From MGR-bin208 sp043779285 (GTDB lineage Bacteria > Bacteroidota > Bacteroidia > Chitinophagales > Chitinophagaceae), in NCBI GenBank assembly GCA_043779285.1, contig JAYWEL010000267.1, positions 1 through 6,723 on the forward strand: a stretch of DNA of 6,723 nt. The letters are read 5' to 3'. The notes beneath the pieces are model-generated. The model saw nothing but the letters and a program-made list of their open reading frames with translations. It ran no database searches and was not told the DNA's origin. This document shows, piece after piece, positions 1 to 6,723 of this stretch. The first letter of the stretch is position 1; each line of letters opens with the position of its first letter. The translations under genes and the position numbers were made by a program.

Positions 1-2155
1 AAGCCAGCTTCTGACCACCTGCATAATTCGGGCTGCTTGCATTATCTGCTCCAGAACAAAAATCGGAAACCTTAAAAGAATAACCCGGCATCGAATTGGT
101 GAGGTTCATTAAACGAATAGTGTCCACTATTTCCGACAGTGCATAAATATCTGCCTGCAGACTATCCATGATTTTTTTAATATTGGTTTGTTGCAAATTT
201 TTGTCAGTCGGTCCAAAGCCTGAACTGCCAAACCAATTCAGGTTCCAATTTACTATTTCCAGTGTGGAGGAATAAGGAATACTGTTACCTGCTACATCAG
301 CTTTGCTAACAGTTAATCCGGTTGAAGTGAAATTGAGTTTGCCAGCCTGTGTTATATTGTTTGAAGTTGGTGTGTATCGGACAAATACATTTTTGAATCC
401 ACCATTAACTTCTGTCTGTGTATATACGGCCGTGTTGCCAAAATTGCTATTGTCTTTAGAAACCTGAAACGATACCGGTGCTGTTATCGTCAGGTTTGAC
501 GTTAAATTGGAAGCCAGAAATTCAACTGTTTTTGATCGGGATAATGAGCCCGATGCTGTATAATCAAAATTGGCAAAAACCGGTTTAATGGTTAAAGATG
601 GAGCTGGTGCTGTAGCAGATACCCGGACATTCACATCATCAATAATCCATCTGGAAGCTCCAACTGCAGGACCTGATAAATACCTGAATGCAATATATGT
701 ATTGGCCGTTTTGTAATCATTTAATGAAATATTATCTACCAGGGTCCACACATCACTACCAGTAACCAGAAGCGACGCATTCAAGGGAACCCAGAATGCA
801 TTGAACGGGCTACCTGTTCCGGAATAATTGGTAGAAACAAAAAGTTGAATTGCCGGGCCGGCAAATCTTGTACGTGCCTGAAAAGATAAAGTTGGAAAGG
901 TAAAATTAGTAAGGTTTAAAATAGGAGAGATCAACCAATCGTCATTATCCAGGTTTCCCTGACCTGTTGCAAATCCATTCATCTGTACGGCATTGCTATT
1001 GTTATTTCCAAATGAAGTGCATTGCCAAACCGAGTCTCCCAAAAAACTAAACGTTGTCCATCCACTGCCCGGTGCGCCAAAAACGGTACAGTTATTAAAA
1101 TTATAATTATACCCTGCAATGGCTGTAAAAACCCAGTTGGAAGAAGTGATTCCGGCAAAGGCATTGTTTGCATAATCCTTAAAAACAGCCGATGGCATTG
1201 TGACTGAATATTGTTTGCCGGCTATTAATGATGTATTGATAGTTGCTTTATTACCCGAAATGCTTACTGCTGCATTGTTTACATCAATCAATACAGTTCC
1301 TCCATCTGTAATATTATTCACACTGATATTGCCACTGCCTTTCAGAATGGGTTCGCTGAAATTTATTTCAAGAGGGATAACGGCCTGGTGACTTGTTGCA
1401 TTATGTAAAGGCAATAGTGAAGAAATGGTTGGTGGCGTATTATCGGTACTTCCCTGATATGTAAGTTGTATATCGTCAAAAGCGGTCGTGGCACGGTTTC
1501 CACTTCCGGTAGAAGCGTTTAAAGTGACAATACGGATCCAGATATTCTGTGGCTGGTTATCCAGCAGGTTTCCAAAATTCACCGACACGGCTGTATTGCT
1601 GAATTTATTATTGCCAATAGCTAATGGAGCAGGGTTCGTTGCAATCGTTGTGAAATTTGTAGGGTTTGCGCCAATGGCATAATCCACTGTCCATGTACTG
1701 GTTCTTGGTGATGTGGAGTCTAAAGATTGAATTTTAAAATTAAGATTAAAGATTTGAAAACCATTTGCATTAGCCAGTTGAAAAACCAATGCAGCTCCCG
1801 GATCTCCACCGGTTCCTGCCGTGCCTGATTGACGCATAGCAATGGCCCTGTTGCTGCTGTTGTTTTGCGCAGTAGCATCTGCGCTGGCTGTTAATCCTTC
1901 TGCGGATGCATAATTTTTAAATCCGCTTCCGGTTACATTCCATTGTGTTGCTGCTGCAGTAAGGTTGGCATCTGTTCCAAGTGATGTAGAGGTGGAATTA
2001 ATTTTAATGAAAAAACCTGCTGGCAAACCATTTGCAATATTGTCAAAATTTTGCGAATAGCTGGTTCCACTAAGATTGATCTGTGCATTTACATTGGGAA
2101 CTAAAAATAAACCGCAAAATAGTAAAGTAAAAACACAGGGTAAACGATTGCTCAT
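1..2155 (-). CDS. Secreted multidomain protein with C-terminal endonuclease/exonuclease/phosphatase (EEP) domain, 3' end outside window
   Basis: I translated this frame by hand; it is open from the ATG at 2155 to the left edge (718 codons, no stop). Residues 1-24 form a signal peptide (hydrophobic core TLLFCGLFLV, likely cut after NVNA before Gln25). Residues about 25-235 look like a jelly-roll module ending in FDDIQLTY. Residues about 238-345, starting DNTPPTISS and containing INFSEPI, match an SbsA/Big_5 Ig-like domain. Residues about 349-512, ending WIIDDVNVRV, match a choice-of-anchor-J (cleaved-adhesin) module. Residues about 520-625 look like another Ig-like domain. From about 632 an EEP fold begins: IVNWNLNWFG (Asn638 at the metal-binding Asn), then DIYALSEIV (Glu675 at the metal-binding Glu), then GGQKLA just before the edge. 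EEP enzymes cut nucleic-acid or other phosphodiesters; export suggests an extracellular nuclease or phosphatase. The catalytic His and Asp and any type IX sorting tail lie outside the window. Substrate is unknown. No Shine-Dalgarno is seen. Confidence 0.85.
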   Translation of the reverse strand, partial: MSNRLPCVFTLLFCGLFLVPNVNAQINLSGTSYSQNFDNIANGLPAGFFIKINSTSTSLGTDANLTAAATQWNVTGSGFKNYASAEGLTASADATAQNNSSNRAIAMRQSGTAGTGGDPGAALVFQLANANGFQIFNLNFKIQSLDSTSPRTSTWTVDYAIGANPTNFTTIATNPAPLAIGNNKFSNTAVSVNFGNLLDNQPQNIWIRIVTLNASTGSGNRATTAFDDIQLTYQGSTDNTPPTISSLLPLHNATSHQAVIPLEINFSEPILKGSGNISVNNITDGGTVLIDVNNAAVSISGNKATINTSLIAGKQYSVTMPSAVFKDYANNAFAGITSSNWVFTAIAGYNYNFNNCTVFGAPGSGWTTFSFLGDSVWQCTSFGNNNSNAVQMNGFATGQGNLDNDDWLISPILNLTNFTFPTLSFQARTRFAGPAIQLFVSTNYSGTGSPFNAFWVPLNASLLVTGSDVWTLVDNISLNDYKTANTYIAFRYLSGPAVGASRWIIDDVNVRVSATAPAPSLTIKPVFANFDYTASGSLSRSKTVEFLASNLTSNLTITAPVSFQVSKDNSNFGNTAVYTQTEVNGGFKNVFVRYTPTSNNITQAGKLNFTSTGLTVSKADVAGNSIPYSSTLEIVNWNLNWFGSSGFGPTDKNLQQTNIKKIMDSLQADIYALSEIVDTIRLMNLTNSMPGYSFKVSDFCSGADNASSPNYAGGQKLA

Positions 2156-2182
2156 AAAATGAAAGTTCTATTTAAAAGAAAA

Positions 2183-2200
2183 ACATTTGAATAAAAATGT
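2183..2200. repeat. Small AT-rich inverted repeat in the 105-nt gap between recJ and the EEP gene
   Basis: Arms acattt (2183-2188) and aaatgt (2195-2200) are perfect complements around a 6-nt spacer. It lies between the recJ stop and the EEP gene start. A second tiny dyad, ttgg-tatc-ccaa, sits at 2221-2232. Neither has a GC-rich stem followed by a T-run, so I do not call a terminator. No good phylum-type promoter is visible on the minus strand here; the nearest is TTG at 2204-2202, then 16 nt, then TGTTTTTC at 2185-2178, which has two mismatches to TAnnTTTG. The EEP gene may have its own weak promoter or be read through from recJ. The repeat could be chance in DNA this AT-rich. Confidence 0.2.
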
Positions 2201-2260
2201 CCAATTTTTCTGTAATATAGTTGGTATCCCAATAAATGTAAAAAAATAGAAATTTAAAAT

Positions 2261-3961
2261 TTATTTTTTAGATGCAGCGATGTCAATCACCATCAATTGT
2301 AATGTAACGGTATCATTCCATTCATTTTCATTAATGGTAAATACAATGTCAATGGGTTCTTTACTTTCGAGCAAATGAAATTTACCGGCCAAGCCAAAAC
2401 CAATACCGGAGAGTGTTGTGCCATTTTGTTTTACATTAAACTTGATATGATCCTCTTTTACAATTTTAGAATACCCGGTATCCATCACGTTTCTTGCAAC
2501 AAATTGTGGTCGTAAGTTTTGGGGCCCGAAAGGTTCCATCTGACTGATGATTTTATAAAACCCTTTTGTGATATCGTTGAAATTAATTTCGGCATCAATC
2601 ACAATCTCGGGAATCAACATATGTGGTTCAATATTTTTAGCTACCACTTCTTCAAATTGCTTTTTAAGTGCTTCCACTTTATCTAATGAAAGGGTCATGC
2701 CGGCTGCTGCAAAATGTCCTCCATAAGCAAGCAAGTTTTCTTTGCATGCATGGATAGCTTCATACAAATCAAAGCCCGGTACACTGCGGGCACTGCCCAC
2801 GGCATTGTCACCACTCTGAGTCAGCACAATGGTTGGCCGATGATAAGTTTCAATGAGCCGGGAAGCAACAATACCCACCACCCCTTTATGCCAGTGTGGT
2901 TGAAAAAGTACAGTTGTTTTTTTGTTTAATAAATCCGGATCATTGGCAATGATGGAAAGTGCTTCGGCAGTAATAGATTTGTCTTCTACTTTACGGTCTG
3001 TATTATCGCTGTGCAACATTTCGGCAAAGGTCAACGCCTCTTCATAGGTATCTGCCACAAACATTTCTACTGCTTTTTTTGCATCATCCATACGGCCTGC
3101 AGCATTCACTCGGGGGGCAATTAAAAATACCAGGTTGGTTATATGCATTTCGCATTTAAGGCCTGCTAAAGATGAAAGTGCTTTGATGCCGTTATTGGGA
3201 TTTTCATTGGCTCTTTTCAATCCATGAAATGCCATCACCCGGTTTTCACCGGTTATGGGTACAATGTCGGCAGCGATGGCCGTTGCCAGCAAATCGAGGT
3301 ATACATGCACTTCTTCATCGGGCTTATTTAATTTTTCTGCCAATGCACTAATCAGTTTATAACCAACACCACAACCACAAAGATCTTTATATGGGTATTT
3401 ACAGTCAACTTGTTTCGGATTTAAAATGGCAACAGCAGGGGGTAATTTGGCTCCCGGTAAATGGTGGTCGCAAATAATGAAATCGATGCCGAGTGATTTG
3501 GCATAACTGATCAGATCAACTGATTTGATACCACAATCCAAGGAGATAATGAGGTCGTATTTGTTTTCCTTTGCAAAGTCGATACCGATTTGACTAATAC
3601 CGTAACCTTCCCGGTAACGATGGGGGATATAGAAATCCAGGTTTGAGTGCAGTTTTTTCAAAAACATAAACATGCTGGCTACAGCCGTTGTTCCATCCAC
3701 ATCATAATCACCGTAGACCAATATCTTTTCATTTTTTTCGATAGCAATTAAAATTCTTTCAACTGCTTTTTCCATATCCTTCATCAACCAAGGACTATGC
3801 AATTCACTTAACTGTGGACGATAAAATTGTTTGGCTGTTTCAAAATCGGTCAGTCCTCGTTGTACAAGTATTTGACAAATTATTCGATGGATGTTTAACG
3901 ATAGTTGAAGCTGATTAACCGCTTCTTCATTGGCATTTAATAAAGTCCATCTTTTTTCCAT
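2261..3961 (-). CDS. recJ: Single-stranded-DNA-specific 5'-3' exonuclease RecJ
   Basis: RecJ is a cytoplasmic exonuclease that degrades single-stranded DNA 5' to 3' with Mg or Mn, in RecF-pathway recombination, mismatch repair and base-excision repair. The 566-residue product is close to the length of E. coli RecJ and looks complete. The DHH domain carries YGDYDVDG at 83-90 (Asp85, 87, 89), LDCG with Asp142, DHH at 165-167 and AADIVP with Asp232. These are the metal-binding motifs of the DHH phosphoesterase superfamily. NAAGRMDD follows at 286-293. The DHHA1 half has HKGVVGIVASR at 358-368, GSARS at 389-393 and GGH at 414-416. Residues about 450-562 form the C-terminal OB-fold region, with EPFGPQN at 476-482. 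All expected catalytic residues seen are present. The ATG at 3961 gives a normal N-terminus. It starts 29 nt after the synthase stop on the same strand, so co-transcription is likely. No Shine-Dalgarno is visible. Confidence 0.96.
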   Translation of the reverse strand: MEKRWTLLNANEEAVNQLQLSLNIHRIICQILVQRGLTDFETAKQFYRPQLSELHSPWLMKDMEKAVERILIAIEKNEKILVYGDYDVDGTTAVASMFMFLKKLHSNLDFYIPHRYREGYGISQIGIDFAKENKYDLIISLDCGIKSVDLISYAKSLGIDFIICDHHLPGAKLPPAVAILNPKQVDCKYPYKDLCGCGVGYKLISALAEKLNKPDEEVHVYLDLLATAIAADIVPITGENRVMAFHGLKRANENPNNGIKALSSLAGLKCEMHITNLVFLIAPRVNAAGRMDDAKKAVEMFVADTYEEALTFAEMLHSDNTDRKVEDKSITAEALSIIANDPDLLNKKTTVLFQPHWHKGVVGIVASRLIETYHRPTIVLTQSGDNAVGSARSVPGFDLYEAIHACKENLLAYGGHFAAAGMTLSLDKVEALKKQFEEVVAKNIEPHMLIPEIVIDAEINFNDITKGFYKIISQMEPFGPQNLRPQFVARNVMDTGYSKIVKEDHIKFNVKQNGTTLSGIGFGLAGKFHLLESKEPIDIVFTINENEWNDTVTLQLMVIDIAASKK

Positions 3962-3973
3962 GATAATTAATTG

Positions 3974-3991
3974 AATGCTTCATACAGCATT
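3974..3991 (-). repeat. Short dyad and 7-codon mini-ORF in the synthase-recJ junction
   Basis: Arms aatgct (3974-3979) and agcatt (3986-3991) pair perfectly around a 6-nt loop; one arm touches the last base of the synthase stop codon. On the minus strand an ATG follows that stop directly (3990-3988) and opens a 7-codon frame ending TAA at 3969-3967, five bases before the recJ ATG. This arrangement could pass ribosomes from one gene to the next, but it is short enough to be chance. I do not propose the mini-ORF as a gene. Confidence 0.2.
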
Positions 3992-4953
3992 TAGTATTTT
4001 CGGTCGGCGACATAGTGTACAAGGTCTTCCAAATCTTTACGAACATCGGTTTCAGGAAACTGATGAAGAATATCCATAGCCCTTATTTTAAACGCATTCA
4101 TTTTTTCAAGGGCATAATCGATACCACCATTTGCCTTGACTAATTCTGTCACAAATTTTACTTTTTTGGCATCTTTATTTTGGTTCTTGACAATATAAAT
4201 AATTTTACGCCTGGTTTCTTTGTCTACCTTATTCAATGTGTAAATTAACGGCAAAGTCAATTTTTTTTCTTTGATATCGTTTCCTGAAGGTTTACCGGTA
4301 TTGTTATTGAAATAATCAAACAAATCGTCTTTTATCTGAAATGCCATACCAACATTTTCGCCAAAAGCTTTCATTTTTTCTGCAAAAGAATCATTATTGG
4401 TGGTGGACCAAATTCCTGCCGAGCAGGCAGAGGCTAATAAAGAAGCTGTTTTATTGCGGATGATTTCATAATATATTTCTTCCGTTATATTCAATGTCCG
4501 GGATTTTTCAATTTGCAATAATTCGCCTTCGCTCATTTTTCGTACAGCTTCTGATAATATTTTAAGGATCCGGAAATCGTCATTATCCAACGATAATAAA
4601 AGGCCTTTGGCTAAAAGGTAGTCGCCAACCAAAACGGAAATTTTATTTTTCCAGAGGGCATACACGGAAAAATATCCTCTTCGTTCAAGCGAATCATCCA
4701 CTACGTCATCGTGAACCAGTGTGGCGGTATGTAATATTTCCACCAAAGAAGCAGTCCGGAATGTAGAGTCATTAACTTGGCCGCCCAGTTTTGCCGAAAG
4801 AAAAACAAACATGGGTCGAAGTTGTTTCCCTTTTCGGTTTACGATGTATCGCATAATCCGATCAAGCATCGGTACTTTGCTACGTACGGCGTCTTTGAAT
4901 TTTGATTCAAATTCACTGAGTTCATTTTCGATTGTATTAACTGATAGGTTCAT
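3991..4953 (-). CDS. ispB: Trans-polyprenyl diphosphate synthase, IspB-like (quinone side-chain synthesis)
   Basis: The enzyme adds isopentenyl diphosphate units to an allylic diphosphate to build a long all-trans prenyl chain; in Bacteroidota this normally becomes the menaquinone side chain. The 320-residue product is full length for the family. GKQLRP at 42-47 is the substrate-binding segment. The first Asp-rich motif is DDVVD at 82-86, followed by the Arg91-Arg92-Gly pair that binds diphosphate. GEL-Q at 143-147 and KTA at 168-170 are in place. The second Asp-rich motif is DDLFD at 209-213, followed by GKPSGNDIKEKKLTLP at 220-235. The residue five before the first motif is Ala77, small as in long-chain synthases rather than the bulky aromatic of short-chain ones. 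Exact chain length cannot be read from sequence, so the symbol is by family resemblance. It is the first gene of the minus-strand run. Its ATG at 4953 lies in one arm of a perfect inverted repeat (4951-4979). Confidence 0.93.
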   Translation of the reverse strand: MNLSVNTIENELSEFESKFKDAVRSKVPMLDRIMRYIVNRKGKQLRPMFVFLSAKLGGQVNDSTFRTASLVEILHTATLVHDDVVDDSLERRGYFSVYALWKNKISVLVGDYLLAKGLLLSLDNDDFRILKILSEAVRKMSEGELLQIEKSRTLNITEEIYYEIIRNKTASLLASACSAGIWSTTNNDSFAEKMKAFGENVGMAFQIKDDLFDYFNNNTGKPSGNDIKEKKLTLPLIYTLNKVDKETRRKIIYIVKNQNKDAKKVKFVTELVKANGGIDYALEKMNAFKIRAMDILHQFPETDVRKDLEDLVHYVADRKY

Positions 4954-4979
4954 TTGTAAAGTGTGGCAATTTACAAATG
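4951..4979. repeat. Perfect 10-bp inverted repeat enclosing the synthase start codon
   Basis: Arms CATTTGTAAA (4951-4960) and TTTACAAATG (4970-4979) are exact reverse complements separated by 9 nt. On the minus strand the final ATG of the structure is the synthase start codon. In an mRNA beginning upstream of 4979 the start codon would be the 3' end of a hairpin stem. As DNA, it could instead be an operator dyad. A weak -7-like element for the minus strand, TTCATTTG (4981-4974, one mismatch to TAnnTTTG), overlaps the distal arm. If that element is used, the transcript would start inside the spacer and could not form the hairpin, and the operator reading would then be favoured. Only two of the ten pairs are G:C, so RNA stability would be modest. 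Confidence 0.5.
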
Positions 4980-5077
4980 AAATGATTAAAAGAAAAAAGG
5001 AAGAAGAAAAGAAGTGTTTTTTGACGTAATAAATTGATACTAACGATAAAATGAAGGTAAATAATTTAAAATAAAAC

Positions 5078-5108
5078 TTTGCTTTGTGACCATCTATTTA
5101 TATTTTTG
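5078..5108 (+). promoter_or_regulatory. Bacteroidota-type promoter for the OmpA-family gene
   Basis: TTTG at 5078-5081 (-33 element), a 19-nt spacer, then TATTTTTG at 5101-5108, which matches the phylum -7 consensus TAnnTTTG exactly. This places the transcription start a few bases beyond 5108 and gives a short AT-rich leader of roughly 30-35 nt before the ATG at 5148. The leader lacks a Shine-Dalgarno, as is usual for highly expressed Bacteroidota genes. An alternative TTTG at 5083-5086 is only 14 nt from the -7 element and fits less well. Confidence 0.7.
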
Positions 5109-5147
5109 CGCATATTACGAAAATTTACAAAACTTTAATTGTTAGTT

Positions 5148-6723
5148 ATGGCAAGCAAAAAAATTTTATTACTCGCTGGAATGGTATGGTTGTTTTCTAC
5201 AACTGTATTTGGTCAGGCCGGGTCAAATTATGATGTTAAGGACTCTTCCGTTATTGCAACGAAGAACATGCCTCAGCATACCGAGTTTTTAAATGGTGCT
5301 TATAATTTTCCAGCTAAACCACGTAATCAGTGGGAGCTTGGATTGAAAGTCGGTGCTTTCTCCATCAGTGGTGATATGCCTGCAAAGCTTCCTACTTTAG
5401 GCTTTGGTGCTCATATCAGAAAAGCTTTTGGATATATATTTTCTATGCGAATGGAATATATGTATGGAAATGCTAAAGGATTGGCATGGACTCAATCTGA
5501 GAACTTTGCAAAAAATTCTGCCTGGAGCCGTTATTCAGCTCCTTTGCGTTCTAACTCAGGACTAATGGTTTCTTCTTTAACCAATAGTGCTAGTACACCG
5601 CTTGAGCCAGTCTTTTATAATTATAAATCGAATGTTCAGGATCTGTCTTTAGAGGGTATTGTAACTTTTAATAACATACGCTTTCATAAATCTAAAACCG
5701 GGTTTAATATTTATGGAATCTTTGGTTTAGGTGCAACAATTTATGAGTCAAATATAAATGCGCTGAATGCAAGTGGCGCTAAATATAATTTTGCATCTAT
5801 TCCTTCAGGAACTTATAAAACCAGAAAAGATACCAGAGATGCATTGAAATCATTGATGGATGATACGTATGAAACGCCAGCGGAGAACCAGGGTGATCGT
5901 CGTCCAAAAGTATTTGGTAAAACATTTAAGCCCGTAGGTCATTTCGGAGCTGGTGCTGCATTCAAATTAAATAACCGGTTGAGCTTGGCTCTGGAAAACA
6001 GATGGACCATTACAAAGGATGATTTATTAGATGGTCAGCGTTGGCAGGAACATGCAAGAGGTGATGCGGTATTAAGCCGTGATTATGATACGTATAATTA
6101 TACAACTCTTGGTTTAAATATTACATTAGGATCTAAGTCTGTTGAGCCACTATGGTGGGTTAACCCATTGGATTATGCATACAGCGAGATTCGTAATCCT
6201 CGTTTAATGAGAATACCGAAGCCAATTCTTCCTGATACGGACGGAGATGGTGTAACAGATCAGTTTGACCTTGAGCAATCACCACAGGGTTGCCCAGTTG
6301 ATTCTCATGGTGTTTCTTTAGATACTGATGGGGATGGTGTTCCGGATTGTAAAGACAAAGAATTAATTACTCCAACATATTGCCAGCCTGTAAATGCAGA
6401 TGGAGTAGGAAAATGTCCTTGTCCTGATAAATCTTGTTTTCCTCCTGCAATAGTAACAGCACCTCCAAGTTGTGCTACAAAATTAGGGGCTTTACCAAGC
6501 GTTTCTTTTGCTGCAAAAACAGTTAAAGTAAGTAAAGATGCCGGAAGTTTATTAGCAAGTATTGCTTCACGTATGCGTAACAACCCGGAGTGTAAAGTTG
6601 TTGTTGTAGGATATTGTTCTTCAAACAAGCAAGAACAGCAATTAAGTTGGGATAGAGTAAATGCAGTGATCAATCATATGGTTGAGAAAGAAGGTGTTAG
6701 TGCTGATCGTTTCATTTTCCAAT
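5148..6723 (+). CDS. OmpA-family outer-membrane protein with TSP3 calcium repeats, 3' end outside window
   Basis: The frame is open from ATG 5148 to the right edge (525 codons). Residues 1-22 are a signal peptide (core ILLLAGMVWLFSTTVFG, cut before Gln23). Residues about 58-340 alternate short hydrophobic and polar stretches as in an outer-membrane beta-barrel, ending TLGLNITLG. There is a long charged segment at about 205-260, probably a surface loop. The stretch VEPLWWVNPLDYAY follows. Two thrombospondin-type-3 calcium motifs, DTDGDG, start at 363 and 392. A Pro/Cys-rich linker spans about 401-450. The OmpA C-terminal domain begins near Val452 and is cut at the edge. That domain normally binds peptidoglycan from the periplasm, so the protein likely tethers outer membrane to wall. 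Here the usual TD motif reads GYCSS (488-492), although LSxxR with Arg503 is kept, so peptidoglycan binding is uncertain. It is transcribed divergently from the synthase, from the promoter at 5078-5108. The start is supported by promoter spacing and signal peptide. Confidence 0.9.
   Translation, partial: MASKKILLLAGMVWLFSTTVFGQAGSNYDVKDSSVIATKNMPQHTEFLNGAYNFPAKPRNQWELGLKVGAFSISGDMPAKLPTLGFGAHIRKAFGYIFSMRMEYMYGNAKGLAWTQSENFAKNSAWSRYSAPLRSNSGLMVSSLTNSASTPLEPVFYNYKSNVQDLSLEGIVTFNNIRFHKSKTGFNIYGIFGLGATIYESNINALNASGAKYNFASIPSGTYKTRKDTRDALKSLMDDTYETPAENQGDRRPKVFGKTFKPVGHFGAGAAFKLNNRLSLALENRWTITKDDLLDGQRWQEHARGDAVLSRDYDTYNYTTLGLNITLGSKSVEPLWWVNPLDYAYSEIRNPRLMRIPKPILPDTDGDGVTDQFDLEQSPQGCPVDSHGVSLDTDGDGVPDCKDKELITPTYCQPVNADGVGKCPCPDKSCFPPAIVTAPPSCATKLGALPSVSFAAKTVKVSKDAGSLLASIASRMRNNPECKVVVVGYCSSNKQEQQLSWDRVNAVINHMVEKEGVSADRFIFQ

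Noticed and set aside
979..1682. Several 60-odd-codon open frames on both strands
   Set aside because: All overlap the continuous EEP-protein frame, whose domains are recognisable, and none has its own signals.
2156..2265. Possible terminator after recJ (AT-rich arms such as aataaat 2231-2237 with atttatt 2259-2265)
   Set aside because: Arms are all A/T with a 21-nt spacer, and one overlaps the recJ stop; in this composition such pairings are expected by chance.
2714..2929. Plus-strand open frame of 71 codons
   Set aside because: It is antisense to the RecJ DHHA1 region, which has conserved motifs.
1..3961. Functional pairing of RecJ with the secreted EEP protein as a nuclease system
   Set aside because: RecJ is cytoplasmic and the EEP protein has a signal peptide; sharing a strand with a 105-nt gap is not enough to suggest joint function.
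5021..5026. TTGACG resembling an E. coli -35 box
   Set aside because: Bacteroidota use a different primary promoter consensus, and a full phylum-type promoter lies nearer the OmpA start.
4721..5029. Plus-strand open frame of 102 codons across the synthase 5' end and the divergent region
   Set aside because: Most of it is antisense to the well-supported synthase, and its tail is a Lys/Glu run translated from the homopurine tract. It has no promoter, and no recognisable domain is visible.
6305..6673. Minus-strand open frame of 122 codons inside the OmpA-family gene
   Set aside because: It is antisense to the calcium repeats and OmpA domain, which are clearly coding on the plus strand; its content has no recognisable motif.

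Overview
The window looks like chromosomal DNA from a member of the Bacteroidota, probably near the Chitinophagaceae. Four things point there. The DNA is moderately AT-rich and its genes lack Shine-Dalgarno sequences. It carries a promoter of the phylum type (TTTG, 19 nt, TAnnTTTG). Its OmpA-family protein has thrombospondin-type-3 calcium repeats between barrel and C-terminal domain. It also has a large, Asn/Thr/Ser-rich secreted protein built from Ig-like and jelly-roll modules. The genus assignment is inference.

Layout. Three genes run on the minus strand, from high to low coordinates. First is a trans-polyprenyl diphosphate synthase of the IspB type (4953 to 3991). After 29 nt comes the single-strand exonuclease recJ (3961 to 2261). 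After a further 105 nt comes a large exported protein (2155 to beyond the left edge), of which the first 718 residues are visible. That protein has a signal peptide, four beta-sandwich-like modules and the beginning of an endonuclease/exonuclease/phosphatase (EEP) domain, so it is best read as an extracellular nuclease or phosphatase. On the plus strand, divergent from the synthase, an OmpA-family outer-membrane protein starts at 5148 and runs off the right edge with 525 residues visible. Both edge genes are open reading frames cut only by the window boundary.

The 194-nt divergent region (4954-5147) holds the one well-supported promoter, serving the OmpA gene. It also holds a perfect 10-bp inverted repeat whose proximal arm contains the synthase start codon. 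One half-site of that repeat recurs downstream of the OmpA -7 element.

How the genes work together. The synthase and recJ are spaced like co-transcribed genes but serve unrelated housekeeping roles: the quinone side chain and DNA repair. The two edge genes are envelope or secreted proteins. I see no defence system, mobile element, CRISPR array, RNA gene or integrated multi-gene novelty. The window is mostly ordinary core genome, with a few local features worth checking.
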